In this document: positions 1-6,603 of the stretch, in pieces | Numbering within the stretch: position 1 is the first letter of the stretch | Layout: each line of letters opens with the position of its first letter | IMG/VR virus record: IMGVR_UViG_3300048924_000276 | Span: 1-25,534 of that record | Strand: one strand, 5' to 3' | Length of the DNA: 25,534 nucleotides | Source: a virus | Made by a program: the position numbers and the translations under genes | The notes under the pieces: generated by a model | Database searches by the model: none | What the model was told of the DNA's origin: nothing | Seen by the model: only the letters and a program-made list of their open reading frames with translations

Positions 1-43
1 CCATTGCTCCGGCGCTGTAAGCGCGACGATTTTCTCTCGTGCC

Positions 44-119
44 GGGCCTGTAGCTCAATGGTTAGAGCCGGCGGCTCATAACCGCTTGGTTGGGGGTTCG
101 AGTCCCTCCGGGCCCACCA
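44..119 (+). tRNA. tRNA with CAT anticodon, probably tRNA-Ile2 (ileX type)
   Basis: A full cloverleaf is visible: 7-bp acceptor stem GGGCCTG with CGGGCCC (one G-T pair), D-arm beginning TAGCTCA, anticodon loop CTCATAA giving CAT, T-loop GTTCGAGTC, discriminator A and an encoded CCA at 117-119. CAT can be initiator Met, elongator Met or Ile2 (read after lysidine modification). The D-arm and the variable region TTGGTT resemble bacterial Ile2 rather than elongator Met, but this is by eye. The 3' end faces the integrase-bearing element, so the gene is a plausible attachment site. Confidence 0.95.
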
Positions 120-159
120 TTTTATCTTCTTTTTCAAATGGTTATATGGTGGTTAGCCA

Positions 160-402
160 TCAAGGTTTGCCAATGCGGTTAGCCAACCGACTTGTCCATT
201 GAGTGTGCGCTTTCTGAGACATGCCGTGGATGTTCTCGACAACGGCCGCATCGCTTGAGCTCGAATCAAAGCTTAAGAGGCTCCTCGCCCGATTGATGGA
301 GCGCGCGGCTTCTTGAATCCGCACGAGCAATTCAATCCCAACAGTCGTACTTCGATTGGATGAATGGCACAACCTGTAGCGAATGATATACTCAATTATC
401 AA
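160..402 (-). CDS. Possible small hypothetical protein (80 aa)
   Basis: An open frame with a TTG start just inside the tRNA-proximal edge of the element. No Shine-Dalgarno sequence is obvious. The TTG lies in a perfect dyad (CTCAATT, ATC spacer, AATTGAG, 391-407) that could be an operator or chance. The protein is polar, with a serine run (SSSS) near the middle, no signal peptide and no membrane segment, and no family is recognised. It is the only reading frame of any length in the 367 bases between the tRNA and the next gene. It may equally be non-coding or the remnant of an older insertion. Confidence 0.25.
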   Translation of the reverse strand: MIIEYIIRYRLCHSSNRSTTVGIELLVRIQEAARSINRARSLLSFDSSSSDAAVVENIHGMSQKAHTQWTSRLANRIGKP

Positions 403-487
403 TTGAGCGGGCGAGGTGACGATACAAGGCCATCACCTCTATGTCTTCCAGCTATCCTGAAACTAGAACTCTAGGGGAGGAAATAGT

Positions 488-985
488 ATGTTTACTAAGT
501 CGCTGATGTTGGGAATGGCTTGTATTCTTGTCTCCGCTGCAAACGCCTTCGCATATCATAATTGTGGAACCGCTCCGGGCATGAGCGCGGAGAAGGTCAA
601 GACCACTAGCGCTGGGCAATATATCACAGTGTGGCGTGGGCAAAATTGGAAGGGACGCGTTTTCGTCAAGATTATCAATAGCGATGGAAGCGCCGGTAAG
701 GCTAGTTTTTGGGTGAATGTTTTTGGGGGCCCGAGACAAGAACCGGAGAGCGTCGCTGATTTCCACGTCTTTAACGTCGAGGCTTCAGGAAACGGTGCGG
801 AGCTTAAATTTAAAGCCGAGACTCCTGGGATCGTGGCAGCTTGCTCCCTTCAGGAATTTCACGAGGACGATGCGGAGGTCAAAGACATGTTTGCTGACCT
901 CGCGAAATGCGGCGCAGACACGCAATGCTTCGGTGACAGATGGGCTCAGAAGACTTTGCCCCATTCATCCCAAATCTTCCCGTAG
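488..985 (+). CDS. Hypothetical secreted protein
   Basis: 165 aa with a classical Sec signal peptide: positive N-terminus (MFTKS), hydrophobic core LMLGMACILVSA, and a likely AxA cleavage near residues 20-22, so the mature protein begins around YHNCGTA. A strong Shine-Dalgarno sequence (GGGGAGG) precedes the ATG. The mature part has about five cysteines (NCGT, AACSL, KCGADTQCF), suggesting disulfides in the periplasm. The middle is rich in glycine, valine and phenylalanine as in a small beta-sandwich. No known family is recognised. Its location next to the tRNA, outside the integrase, and its lower GC than the phage core suggest accessory cargo, but host origin cannot be excluded. Confidence 0.75.
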   Translation: MFTKSLMLGMACILVSAANAFAYHNCGTAPGMSAEKVKTTSAGQYITVWRGQNWKGRVFVKIINSDGSAGKASFWVNVFGGPRQEPESVADFHVFNVEASGNGAELKFKAETPGIVAACSLQEFHEDDAEVKDMFADLAKCGADTQCFGDRWAQKTLPHSSQIFP

Positions 986-1214
986 AATGGAATTTGGGAA
1001 GCCTTCAGGGAGGCGGAACAAGGTTGGGGATGTGAGCCTCTTCGGAGAGGGGAAATCTGCCATTATACTGCTTTAGAGCGGTCTTTTGGCGCCGCTTAAA
1101 TTCCATCCCAGGGGAATCTAAATTGCCTCCGGCGGAGCCCAAAGGGAGCTATTTTACGCTTTTAAAGTCGCAGACTTGCATACCTAGATTTTGGGATTCA
1201 ATGGGCAGCTCACC

Positions 1215-2444
1215 TTACTTTACCTTACCAATAAGTGCGCCTTCGGAACGTTGAATGATTTCCGCAGCGGGTTTGAGCCAAGCTGCACCTGACACCGTCG
1301 CCCAAATTTCTGCCTGATGCAGAATTATCGCAGCTATGGCCAACCCTAGTGCGCCGGCCACCGGCACACGAGCTGCGCTCAGGGACTGCTTAAATATCGT
1401 GGAGGCAAAATCTGACAGTTGGCGGAATACGGAAATTGCTAAATTCTCAATTGTGCGGATCAAGGCTAAGCCTGCCCGCTTCAATTCCTTGGCCGGCTGC
1501 TTGCGGACATTAGCTACGAACCTTAATGATCGCGGAACTTCCTCATCAACTGTAATTTCGCTTTCAAGCTTATCCGCCAATTGCTCAGTTTCGCGGGCCA
1601 GCGCTTCGAGCTCTTCGCGAGAAAGCTCTAGTTCGGCTGCATTGTCACTAAACGCAACCCATTCGGGATACTGAGCGAGATAGTGACGGACTCCCAACGC
1701 GTGGGCTTGCAAACTCCTTGCCATCACAGCGGAAACTTCGTCCTCAGCGCCGTGAACTGCTCCCTCCCATGTCAGATTGAGTAGCCCGAGCTGAACAATA
1801 TCGTGCCCAGATGAGAGCTTAATCTGCAATATTTGTAATGCATCGCGAAGTAGGGGATTGCTGTTTGAGGCTGTCAAGGCTTCGAGCAGCCGTTGCCCTT
1901 GCTCAAGAAGTGCCGTTCTAGCGCTGGCAGTGGCACCCGTATCGGATGCACTGGCAGGCTGGCTAACGACAACGAGGCGTTTATCGACTATGTCAAAATT
2001 GAACGGGGCAACTTTCGGCGAGGGAAGAGGAAAGGTTTGGGGAATGGGTTCTAGCCATTGATCAGCAGCTTCCCGAGCGAACTCGATAGCATTTTCTATT
2101 GTTGTCTGACGGCGGCCAAGCACTCCGTTAACCGCCTCCTTGACTCCGGCGAACACGCCACCGTCTATTAGACTCGGCGCCGGAAACGGCAAATGCTTCA
2201 GCATCACATATGTCGCATTATGACTTAAATTGTTCAGTGAATTGCGGAACTGGTGAACATCTCGAACTGAAACCATCGAGCGCGCCATTATAGTGATTTG
2301 GTGCAGCTCTGATGCGAGTGTATTAGCTAAAATAGCATCCGACGGAAGGGGCCTTACAGGAGTAACGTTTGTGTATTTTCTAAGCCCATCTATAGCGGCG
2401 TCTAGGATTCGCAACACCAAATTAAGTTCATTTACGTCAACCAC
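1215..2444 (-). CDS. Hypothetical protein with C-terminal membrane segment
   Basis: 409 aa, transcribed toward the tRNA. The N-terminal 100 residues are helical, with an asparagine- and histidine-containing stretch (FRNSLNNLSHNATYV). The centre has leucine- and glutamate-rich helices (ELELSREELEALARETEQL, about residues 270-290) that look like coiled coil. Near residues 365-385 lies a single hydrophobic segment (VAGALGLAIAAIILH), followed by a short amphipathic tail. No catalytic motif is visible. The gene is clearly AT-richer than the phage structural genes and stands alone between the tRNA and the integrase, the usual site for lysogenic cargo such as superinfection exclusion or defence genes. 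That role is inferred only from position and topology. Confidence 0.75.
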   Translation of the reverse strand: MVDVNELNLVLRILDAAIDGLRKYTNVTPVRPLPSDAILANTLASELHQITIMARSMVSVRDVHQFRNSLNNLSHNATYVMLKHLPFPAPSLIDGGVFAGVKEAVNGVLGRRQTTIENAIEFAREAADQWLEPIPQTFPLPSPKVAPFNFDIVDKRLVVVSQPASASDTGATASARTALLEQGQRLLEALTASNSNPLLRDALQILQIKLSSGHDIVQLGLLNLTWEGAVHGAEDEVSAVMARSLQAHALGVRHYLAQYPEWVAFSDNAAELELSREELEALARETEQLADKLESEITVDEEVPRSLRFVANVRKQPAKELKRAGLALIRTIENLAISVFRQLSDFASTIFKQSLSAARVPVAGALGLAIAAIILHQAEIWATVSGAAWLKPAAEIIQRSEGALIGKVK

Positions 2445-2579
2445 GGGCCCGTCCTAATCTTACACCGCGCAACCGCCGCAATTCCATTGGCGGATAGGTG
2501 GGCTCGTTTTACTCTTTCTGTGCCGACATCGACAAGAGGAACTACTTTCAATAATTCTGCTGTCTCCTGATATTGCGTG

Positions 2580-3686
2580 TCACACAGCACGGTCCGATTT
2601 CGAAGCCTTTTTTACGGTCATCTTCCGACTTAGGCGGGTCATTGCATCCTTAGCGAGCCGCTGTTGTTCTGCTTCGCGGCTATAAAGTTCAGCGTGCTGG
2701 ATATCATCATGGCCCAAGGTCTCCATTAACTGGCGGGTGGTCGAGCCGGATTCGGCTAGCAATTTGCCCAGCGTTTTTCGGAGACCGTGCAGGCTACAGC
2801 CCTTTGGCATGCCGGCAAGGTTGGTCCAGTGCGACATCATGCCAGTTAGGGATTTCCCGGAAAAGGGGTTTCCATAACCATTGATCAGGACAAATTCCTT
2901 GCTCCTGTCGAGCGGTGCAAGAATTTCGATCATCATGGGCGTGAGGGGCAGGACAAGCGTCTTGTCGCCCTTCTTGGTGGTGATGGTCGCCGTCCGGTTC
3001 TTTAAGTCGATGTCGCTCCATTTGATCTTGACGACATCGGAGCGGCGATTGCCGAGCCAGAGTGCAAGTCCATAGGCAGTTCGCGCCGCAGAACCGAGCG
3101 GCCATCTGGCTTCAAACGCGGCACGCTCTTCCTCTGTCCATGCACGCCAGCCCTTGTACTCCGGTCGGTAGGAGAGCTTGTAGGTAGGATCGCTATCTAT
3201 CCATTCCTCATCGAGTGCCACGTAAATCATCTTGCGAACCGCAACCAGCAGATGTTTGGCTTTGTGGGGCGTTTCATGAAATCTCGCTAGCAGTTCCTTT
3301 ACGTGCCGGCGTTTCAGATCGCGCACCAGCATATCGCCCCATTTGGCCGTGCCATTTTCCACAAGCAGCAGCTCAAGAAATTCTTCGGCAAGCCGTGTGT
3401 TCTTATCTTTCGTGGCCGGATCGTACTTGAGCCATTCGGGAGTGCGTTGCACTTTTCGCCATCCATCGCGGAATGAACCCTGGGCAACCGCGCCCGGCAT
3501 GCCAATGACTTTAGCGGTGGTCGGTTTTCGCCCTTCAATCGCTGCTTTGTAATGCTGTTCAAATTGGGGATCGCCCGGCTGACCGGGCAATGAGACCGTC
3601 TTTCCGGAACGGCGAAACCGCCAGCGGGTGGTGCCGTGGCGGTCTTCGAAGGATGATGCAAAGGGATAATCGGGGTGCGTAGCCAT
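2580..3686 (-). CDS. int: Tyrosine recombinase (phage integrase)
   Basis: 368 aa, normal length for a phage integrase. It should catalyse site-specific recombination between attP and a host attB. The N-terminal part (about 1-70) has an arm-binding look (HGTTRWRFRRSGK), followed by a core-binding region (about 80-190). The catalytic domain shows the first arginine in GNRRSDVVKIKWSDID, a conserved lysine in TTKKGDKT, box II HGLRK (H and R), the GHDD histidine, and the nucleophile in ELYSRE near the C-terminus. It lies 14 nt downstream of the small HTH gene, probably in one transcript with it. The ATG is preceded by AGAGTGG. The gene points toward the tRNA, so attL should lie between its 3' end and the tRNA. 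Confidence 0.95.
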   Translation of the reverse strand: MATHPDYPFASSFEDRHGTTRWRFRRSGKTVSLPGQPGDPQFEQHYKAAIEGRKPTTAKVIGMPGAVAQGSFRDGWRKVQRTPEWLKYDPATKDKNTRLAEEFLELLLVENGTAKWGDMLVRDLKRRHVKELLARFHETPHKAKHLLVAVRKMIYVALDEEWIDSDPTYKLSYRPEYKGWRAWTEEERAAFEARWPLGSAARTAYGLALWLGNRRSDVVKIKWSDIDLKNRTATITTKKGDKTLVLPLTPMMIEILAPLDRSKEFVLINGYGNPFSGKSLTGMMSHWTNLAGMPKGCSLHGLRKTLGKLLAESGSTTRQLMETLGHDDIQHAELYSREAEQQRLAKDAMTRLSRKMTVKKASKSDRAV

Positions 3687-3700
3687 AAGCCACTCTACTT

Positions 3701-3949
3701 CTAGGGGTGCCGGCCTGACAATATCTCGTCAATCATGTTGACGCCTTCGTCCGGCAGTTCCGTGAACGCTGCGTCCAAGGCAATGCGATCCCAAACCACG
3801 CGGCCATCAATTTTCTTTGCCTTCGGCATGCGACGGTCGGCGACGAGCTGGTCAAATTTTGTGGTGCTGACGCCAATGTATCTTGCCGATGCTTCTCGGC
3901 TTAATCCACGCGGCGGGTAGGCTATACCGTCAGTTCGCTCCGCTTTCAT
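3701..3949 (-). CDS. Small HTH DNA-binding protein, excisionase-like (AlpA/MerR-type)
   Basis: 82 aa with a winged-helix/MerR-type reading head: GLSREASARYIGVSTTKFDQLVADRRMPKAKKIDGRVVWDR, about residues 14-54. This pattern (a helix-turn-helix followed by a short hairpin with basic residues and a W) is typical of AlpA-like regulators and recombination directionality factors. It ends 14 nt before int on the same strand, the usual place for xis. A weak AGGA ribosome site precedes the ATG. A GCGATAAT half-site at 3962-3969, matching the operators of the immunity region, sits just upstream and may link its expression to the repressor. Excisionase function is inferred from size, fold and position. 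Confidence 0.75.
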   Translation of the reverse strand: MKAERTDGIAYPPRGLSREASARYIGVSTTKFDQLVADRRMPKAKKIDGRVVWDRIALDAAFTELPDEGVNMIDEILSGRHP

Positions 3950-4021
3950 TCGTCGTCCTATGCGATAATTCTAGCAGCGCCCGGCTGTCTCATGTTGCGG
4001 TTCAAGTTTCGGGAAAGGCGA

Positions 4022-4047
4022 GAGCGGGCGAGGGGTGACGCCCGCTC
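4022..4047 (-). terminator. Hairpin at end of the minus-strand early operon
   Basis: A perfect 9-bp GC-rich inverted repeat (GAGCGGGCG and CGCCCGCTC) with an 8-nt loop lies nine bases past the stop codon of the DUF2303 gene. No T-tract follows on the minus strand, so it may be a weak terminator or an mRNA 3' stabiliser separating this operon from the excisionase and integrase genes. Confidence 0.4.
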
Positions 4048-4055
4048 CGCTGCAA

Positions 4056-4964
4056 TCAGCCGCCGGCCATTTCCGGCTTGCCGGTGAATTTCGGCAGGTC
4101 CAGCGCGGCGGCGGTGTCGTGGAGGGCGAAGTTGACGGCCTTGGTGATGTGGATATCCGGGCGATAGAGCATGAATATCCACGAAAGAACGCCCTCGCGC
4201 AGGCGGTAGCGCAGGCGGACCGGCACGCGGATGCTTTCGCCCTCAAAGAACGGCGCGATACTCAGAATGAAGATGCCCGGCACCGTGATAGGCTGGCCGG
4301 CTGCGTTCTTGTGGTCTTCTTCGAACACGATCTGGCTTTCGCCGGATTGCAGCTTGACGGCATTCTTGACGCGGGTTTCCGCATTGACTTGCAGGCCGCG
4401 CGAAAGCTCGATCAGCTCGTTAGGATAGGCAACCTTGGTGTTGAACATGCCGCCGAAGTCCTTGGCCTCGTCCGAGTCGGGCGACGACAGCTCGGCAATA
4501 TGGTCTTCGATAAACTCGGCAAACTCGCCCTGGGTCATGGGCTTACTGTCCTTGGAAACCCAGGCCTTCCACTCCTCGGAGAGCGGGAAAGCGTAGTGGA
4601 TGCGGTGCTTGCCGTTGTCCGGGTCTGTGCCGTGATAGTCGATGACTGCGGTAAAGCTCGGCTTCTGCCAATCGGTGATGGCAAAGATAGCGCTGTTTGC
4701 CGTCTTGTGGCGCTCGACGAGAGCGATGAACGAATCCAGCGTCTCGACGCTCGCCGTGCCGGTCTTGCGCTCCGGGCGGTCGCGCCATGGGGCGAAGATA
4801 TTGGATACATCCGTAACTCGCCCGCTCGACGGGTCCAGCAAGGCGGGCACGCTTGACGGGATGCCTTTGGCATTTGCCGGCGCGGGCACGCTGATAATGT
4901 GGGCGTTGGCCTGCGTCGCGATCTTGGCAATTTCGACAACGGCGGTGTTGGTCAGTTGATCCAT
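4056..4964 (-). CDS. DUF2303 family protein (YfdQ-like phage protein)
   Basis: 302 aa. The overall pattern matches DUF2303 proteins such as YfdQ of the E. coli CPS-53 prophage: an N-terminal region with ITDWQKPSFTAVIDYHG, then HRIHYAFPLSEEWKAW, then a central FAEFIEDHIAEL helix, and a C-terminal beta-rich part (FEEDHKNAAGQPITVPGIFIL, then PVRLRYRLREGVLSWIFMLYRPD). The family is phage-associated with no established biochemical role. Start is supported by AGAGGA six bases before the ATG. It is the last gene of a five-gene minus-strand operon beginning at 6043, so it is probably an early or lysogeny-phase function. Family assignment is from memory of the sequence pattern. Confidence 0.85.
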   Translation of the reverse strand: MDQLTNTAVVEIAKIATQANAHIISVPAPANAKGIPSSVPALLDPSSGRVTDVSNIFAPWRDRPERKTGTASVETLDSFIALVERHKTANSAIFAITDWQKPSFTAVIDYHGTDPDNGKHRIHYAFPLSEEWKAWVSKDSKPMTQGEFAEFIEDHIAELSSPDSDEAKDFGGMFNTKVAYPNELIELSRGLQVNAETRVKNAVKLQSGESQIVFEEDHKNAAGQPITVPGIFILSIAPFFEGESIRVPVRLRYRLREGVLSWIFMLYRPDIHITKAVNFALHDTAAALDLPKFTGKPEMAGG

Positions 4965-5015
4965 TTCAATTCCTCTATTGGTGCGCGGGTGCGCGGTTGA
5001 AAAAGTCGGGAAGGG

Positions 5016-5354
5016 TTATTGCTGCGCGCTAGAGACTTCGCGCGGCGTGAACATGTCGTGTTGGCGGGGATGCTCGGTCGAAAGCGCGCCGTCCTCGACA
5101 ACCCAAAAGACGGAGTTCTTGCGAGGCAGTTTCGGCGTCTTGGACTCCATGTCGGCGGATATCGTGACCATGCCGTCCTTGACGGACAGGCCAAGTTTCA
5201 GAGTCACGGCCCCCTTGAACGTCGCCATGGGATTGCCTTCCGACATGGCGGACAGCTTTTCGAGCGTGGTGCCGATCTCCGCCGAAAAGGCCGGGTTGAG
5301 TTGGCCGTTTTCGAGCATGCCTATGATCATTGAGGCATCGCGTATTTTCTTCAT
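5016..5354 (-). CDS. Hypothetical phage protein (112 aa)
   Basis: The frame is open further upstream, but the start MKKIRDASM at 5354 is preferred because AAAGGAAA lies at correct spacing and the upstream extension would run through the separate small gene at 5375-5515. The protein has a helical N-terminus (SMIIGMLENGQL) and a beta-rich middle (TFKGAVTLKLGLSVKDGMVTISADMESKTPKLPRKNSVFWVVEDGAL, paraphrased as alternating hydrophobic strands), and a charged tail. No family is recognised. It is 51 nt upstream of the DUF2303 gene and most likely co-transcribed with it; such genes are commonly paired with DUF2303 genes in alphaproteobacterial prophages. Confidence 0.75.
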   Translation of the reverse strand: MKKIRDASMIIGMLENGQLNPAFSAEIGTTLEKLSAMSEGNPMATFKGAVTLKLGLSVKDGMVTISADMESKTPKLPRKNSVFWVVEDGALSTEHPRQHDMFTPREVSSAQQ

Positions 5355-5374
5355 GCGCGGTTTCCTTTGGGCGG

Positions 5375-5515
5375 TTAGTGCGAAAGCATGAGTGCCAGCA
5401 CGGCGAGCGCCATGGCGGCGGTGATGAGACCGATTGCAGCGCAGAGCGCGCGCACTTCCTCTTCGAGCGGTGGCAGGCTCGTGGGGGCCTCTGTCATTGG
5501 GGAAATGCGGAACAT
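5375..5515 (-). CDS. Small single-pass membrane protein (46 aa)
   Basis: A 46-codon frame: MFRISPMTEAPTSLPPLEEE, then a strongly hydrophobic C-terminal half (about residues 24-45, ALCAAIGLITAAMALAVLAL) ending LSH. GGAG stands about nine bases before the ATG, immediately after the first copy of the operon's palindromic element. The gene fills the space between the 76-aa and 112-aa genes with no overlap, as expected for a real gene in a compact operon. The topology suggests a tail-anchored inner-membrane peptide. Function is unknown. An internal start at MTEAP would give 40 aa. Confidence 0.6.
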   Translation of the reverse strand: MFRISPMTEAPTSLPPLEEEVRALCAAIGLITAAMALAVLALMLSH

Positions 5516-5531
5516 GATGTGATCTCCGTTC

Positions 5532-5575
5532 ATCCGTTCGGGAAACCGGCCCGAAGGCCGGAAACCGGAGCGGAT
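5532..5575 (-). repeat. Structured intergenic element, copy 1
   Basis: A 44-bp element that folds as nested stems: outer ATCCG with CGGAT, then CGG with CCG, A-rich internal loops (GAAA and AAA), and inner CCGGCC with GGCCGG closed by a CGAA loop. It shares its flanks nearly exactly with the copy at 5827-5872, whose inner stem differs but still pairs. It lies between the 76-aa and 46-aa genes and ends near the ribosome site of the latter. Confidence 0.8.
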
Positions 5576-5581
5576 GGGGGA

Positions 5582-5812
5582 TCACACGACGATATCGCCG
5601 AGTGCCTGGCTAACGTCTTCCAAGTTCGAAACGCCTTCATCTAAGGCGTCAATTGCTGTTTGCGCGTCTTCGCCCTTTTGGCCGTCTTGAAAGGATTCAG
5701 GCATGTTGTCGAAATAGTCCTGCTCTTCGTCGCTGCAGGTTTCCAGAATGCTCTTGGCCTCTTCGATCATCGCGATTGCGCGTGCGATTTCTTTGCGACG
5801 TTCTTTGTTCAT
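5582..5812 (-). CDS. Hypothetical phage protein, acidic coiled-coil-like (76 aa)
   Basis: A 76-aa, strongly acidic and largely helical protein. It begins with the basic stretch MNKERRKEIARAIAMIEEAK, followed by a DEEQDYFDNMPESFQDG loop and a second helix (TAIDALDEGVSNLEDVSQAL). The two-helix pattern resembles small phage proteins that act as dimerising or anti-host factors, but no family is recognised. GGAG stands ten bases before the ATG. It sits between two copies of the palindromic intergenic element and is the second gene of the minus-strand operon. Confidence 0.75.
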   Translation of the reverse strand: MNKERRKEIARAIAMIEEAKSILETCSDEEQDYFDNMPESFQDGQKGEDAQTAIDALDEGVSNLEDVSQALGDIVV

Positions 5813-5826
5813 GAAACTCGATCTCC

Positions 5827-5872
5827 ATCCGTTCGGGAAACCGCCTCGCGTGAGGCGGAAACCGGAGCGGAT
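5827..5872 (-). repeat. Structured intergenic element, copy 2
   Basis: A 46-bp relative of the element at 5532-5575. The flanks ATCCGTTCGGGAAACCG and CGGAAACCGGAGCGGAT are conserved. The inner stem is CCGCCTC with GAGGCGG and loop GCGT, where copy 1 has CCGGCC with GGCCGG and loop CGAA. Sequence changes on both sides of the stem preserve pairing. It separates the 54-aa and 76-aa genes and overlaps the ribosome site region of the latter. Confidence 0.8.
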
Positions 5873-5878
5873 AGAGAA

Positions 5879-6043
5879 TCAGGCGGCGCGTGCGGTTTCT
5901 GCTGCGCGCAGCATTTCCGCCGCCTCGGTGGCGTGCTTCGCGATTTCGTCCTTGGTGAAACCTTCGGCCCGTAACTCGGCCTCAGTCATGCCGACGCCGC
6001 GTTCGCGTGCCAGATCGGCCATCTCTCTCGGAATATTGCGCAT
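5879..6043 (-). CDS. Small hypothetical phage protein (54 aa)
   Basis: A 54-aa protein: MRNIPREMADLARERGVGMTEAELRAEGFTKDEIAKHATEAAEML and an alanine-rich tail. It is short, helical and has the E-L-R-A-E-G-F-T pattern seen in small proteins that recognise DNA or pack as helix-turn-helix, but there is too little to assign a fold. GGAG at six bases before the ATG strongly supports this start over the longer open frame. It is the first gene of the minus-strand early operon, about 100 nt downstream of the putative promoter and operators at 6151-6204. Confidence 0.7.
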   Translation of the reverse strand: MRNIPREMADLARERGVGMTEAELRAEGFTKDEIAKHATEAAEMLRAAETARAA

Positions 6044-6114
6044 GTTTTCTCCATCGTTGCGTTGAGCCGGGCGCAGGCAGTTCGCAAGAAAGCACGAGTT
6101 TGCCCGGTCGAATG

Positions 6115-6139
6115 CCGAGCCTGCGTACGCAAGGCTCGG
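6115..6139 (-). other. Hairpin in the leader of the minus-strand operon
   Basis: CCGAGCC (6115-6121) pairs with GGCTCGG (6133-6139) around the palindrome TGCGTACGCA, leaving one unpaired A. The near-continuous stem lies between the presumed promoter and the first gene, so it would form in the 5' leader of that mRNA. It could stabilise the message or terminate; no T-tract is seen. Confidence 0.55.
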
Positions 6140-6150
6140 ATGCGCCGAAA

Positions 6151-6241
6151 TTCGCGATAATCGCAAAATAAGTCAAGACAAAAAATGGAGATAATCGCGA
6201 TTATAAGTCAGCAAGCGCTAAGTTCAGCGCGCGAAATCGCG
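6151..6241. promoter_or_regulatory. Operator cluster and putative minus-strand early promoter
   Basis: GCGATAATCGC at 6154-6164 is an 11-bp dyad also present exactly upstream of the Cro-like gene. ATAATCGCGATTAT at 6191-6204 is a perfect 14-bp palindrome with the same core, and CGCGAAATCGCG at 6230-6241 is a third variant. On the minus strand TTGACT (about 6169-6174) forms a -35-like box whose spacer overlaps the first dyad, so a bound repressor would block transcription of the five-gene operon. Which site serves the plus-strand gene at 6337 is unclear. Confidence 0.65.
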
Positions 6242-6336
6242 TTTTCCGCATGGAATGGCAGATCAAAAACGACTCGACACTGCCACCAGAAGGTGCTTTC
6301 TTGGCGTGAACGAACAAAGAACAAACAGGAGAGAAA

Positions 6337-6603
6337 ATGAAGAGGCCGCCGGTATATCACCCCGATGCAATGAGGTTGATTATCGAGTTGTCCAGCCTTT
6401 ATGTGGCTTGCGACGACTGCGGCCATTCCCGAAATCTTGGGGTGGAAAGCCTACGAAAGGCTGTCGATTTAGGCGTCCATAACTACATGCAACTGTGCCG
6501 GAAAATCAGGTGCAGCGAGTGCCCAAAGGGCCTTCCGGCCTTTCGAAACCTCACTATTCGACCCACTTGGCGATGCGATGAGCCGCGTTATAGCATCGCG
6601 TGA
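6337..6603 (+). CDS. Small zinc-ribbon-like protein (88 aa)
   Basis: An 88-aa protein with two CxxC-type knuckles: CDDCGHSRNL at about residues 25-34 and CSECPKG at about 58-64. The intervening text (SLRKAVDLGVHNYMQLCRKIRC) matches the general pattern of small alphaproteobacterial zinc-ribbon proteins that bind one Zn ion. GGAG precedes the ATG at good spacing. It lies alone on the plus strand between the early operon and the repressor, downstream of the operator cluster, and converges with the repressor gene, overlapping its 3' end by 16 nt. Partner and function are unknown; nucleic-acid or protein binding is the generic expectation. Confidence 0.65.
   Translation: MKRPPVYHPDAMRLIIELSSLYVACDDCGHSRNLGVESLRKAVDLGVHNYMQLCRKIRCSECPKGLPAFRNLTIRPTWRCDEPRYSIA

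Noticed and set aside
717-1076. 119-codon plus-strand frame overlapping the secreted protein at 488-985.
   Set aside because: Serine/arginine/leucine-rich out-of-frame product without a ribosome site; the signal-peptide protein is the better gene.
988-1106. Inverted repeat ATGGAATTT / AAATTCCAT separated by about 100 bases, plus a CCTCT/AGAGG hairpin at about 1037-1052.
   Set aside because: Nine-base arms so far apart can arise by chance, and no transposase or target-site duplication is present; I do not call a mobile element.
4035-4856. Long plus-strand open frame (273 codons) antisense to the DUF2303 gene.
   Set aside because: It lacks a ribosome site and mirrors the GC-rich third-codon pattern of a recognised family on the other strand.
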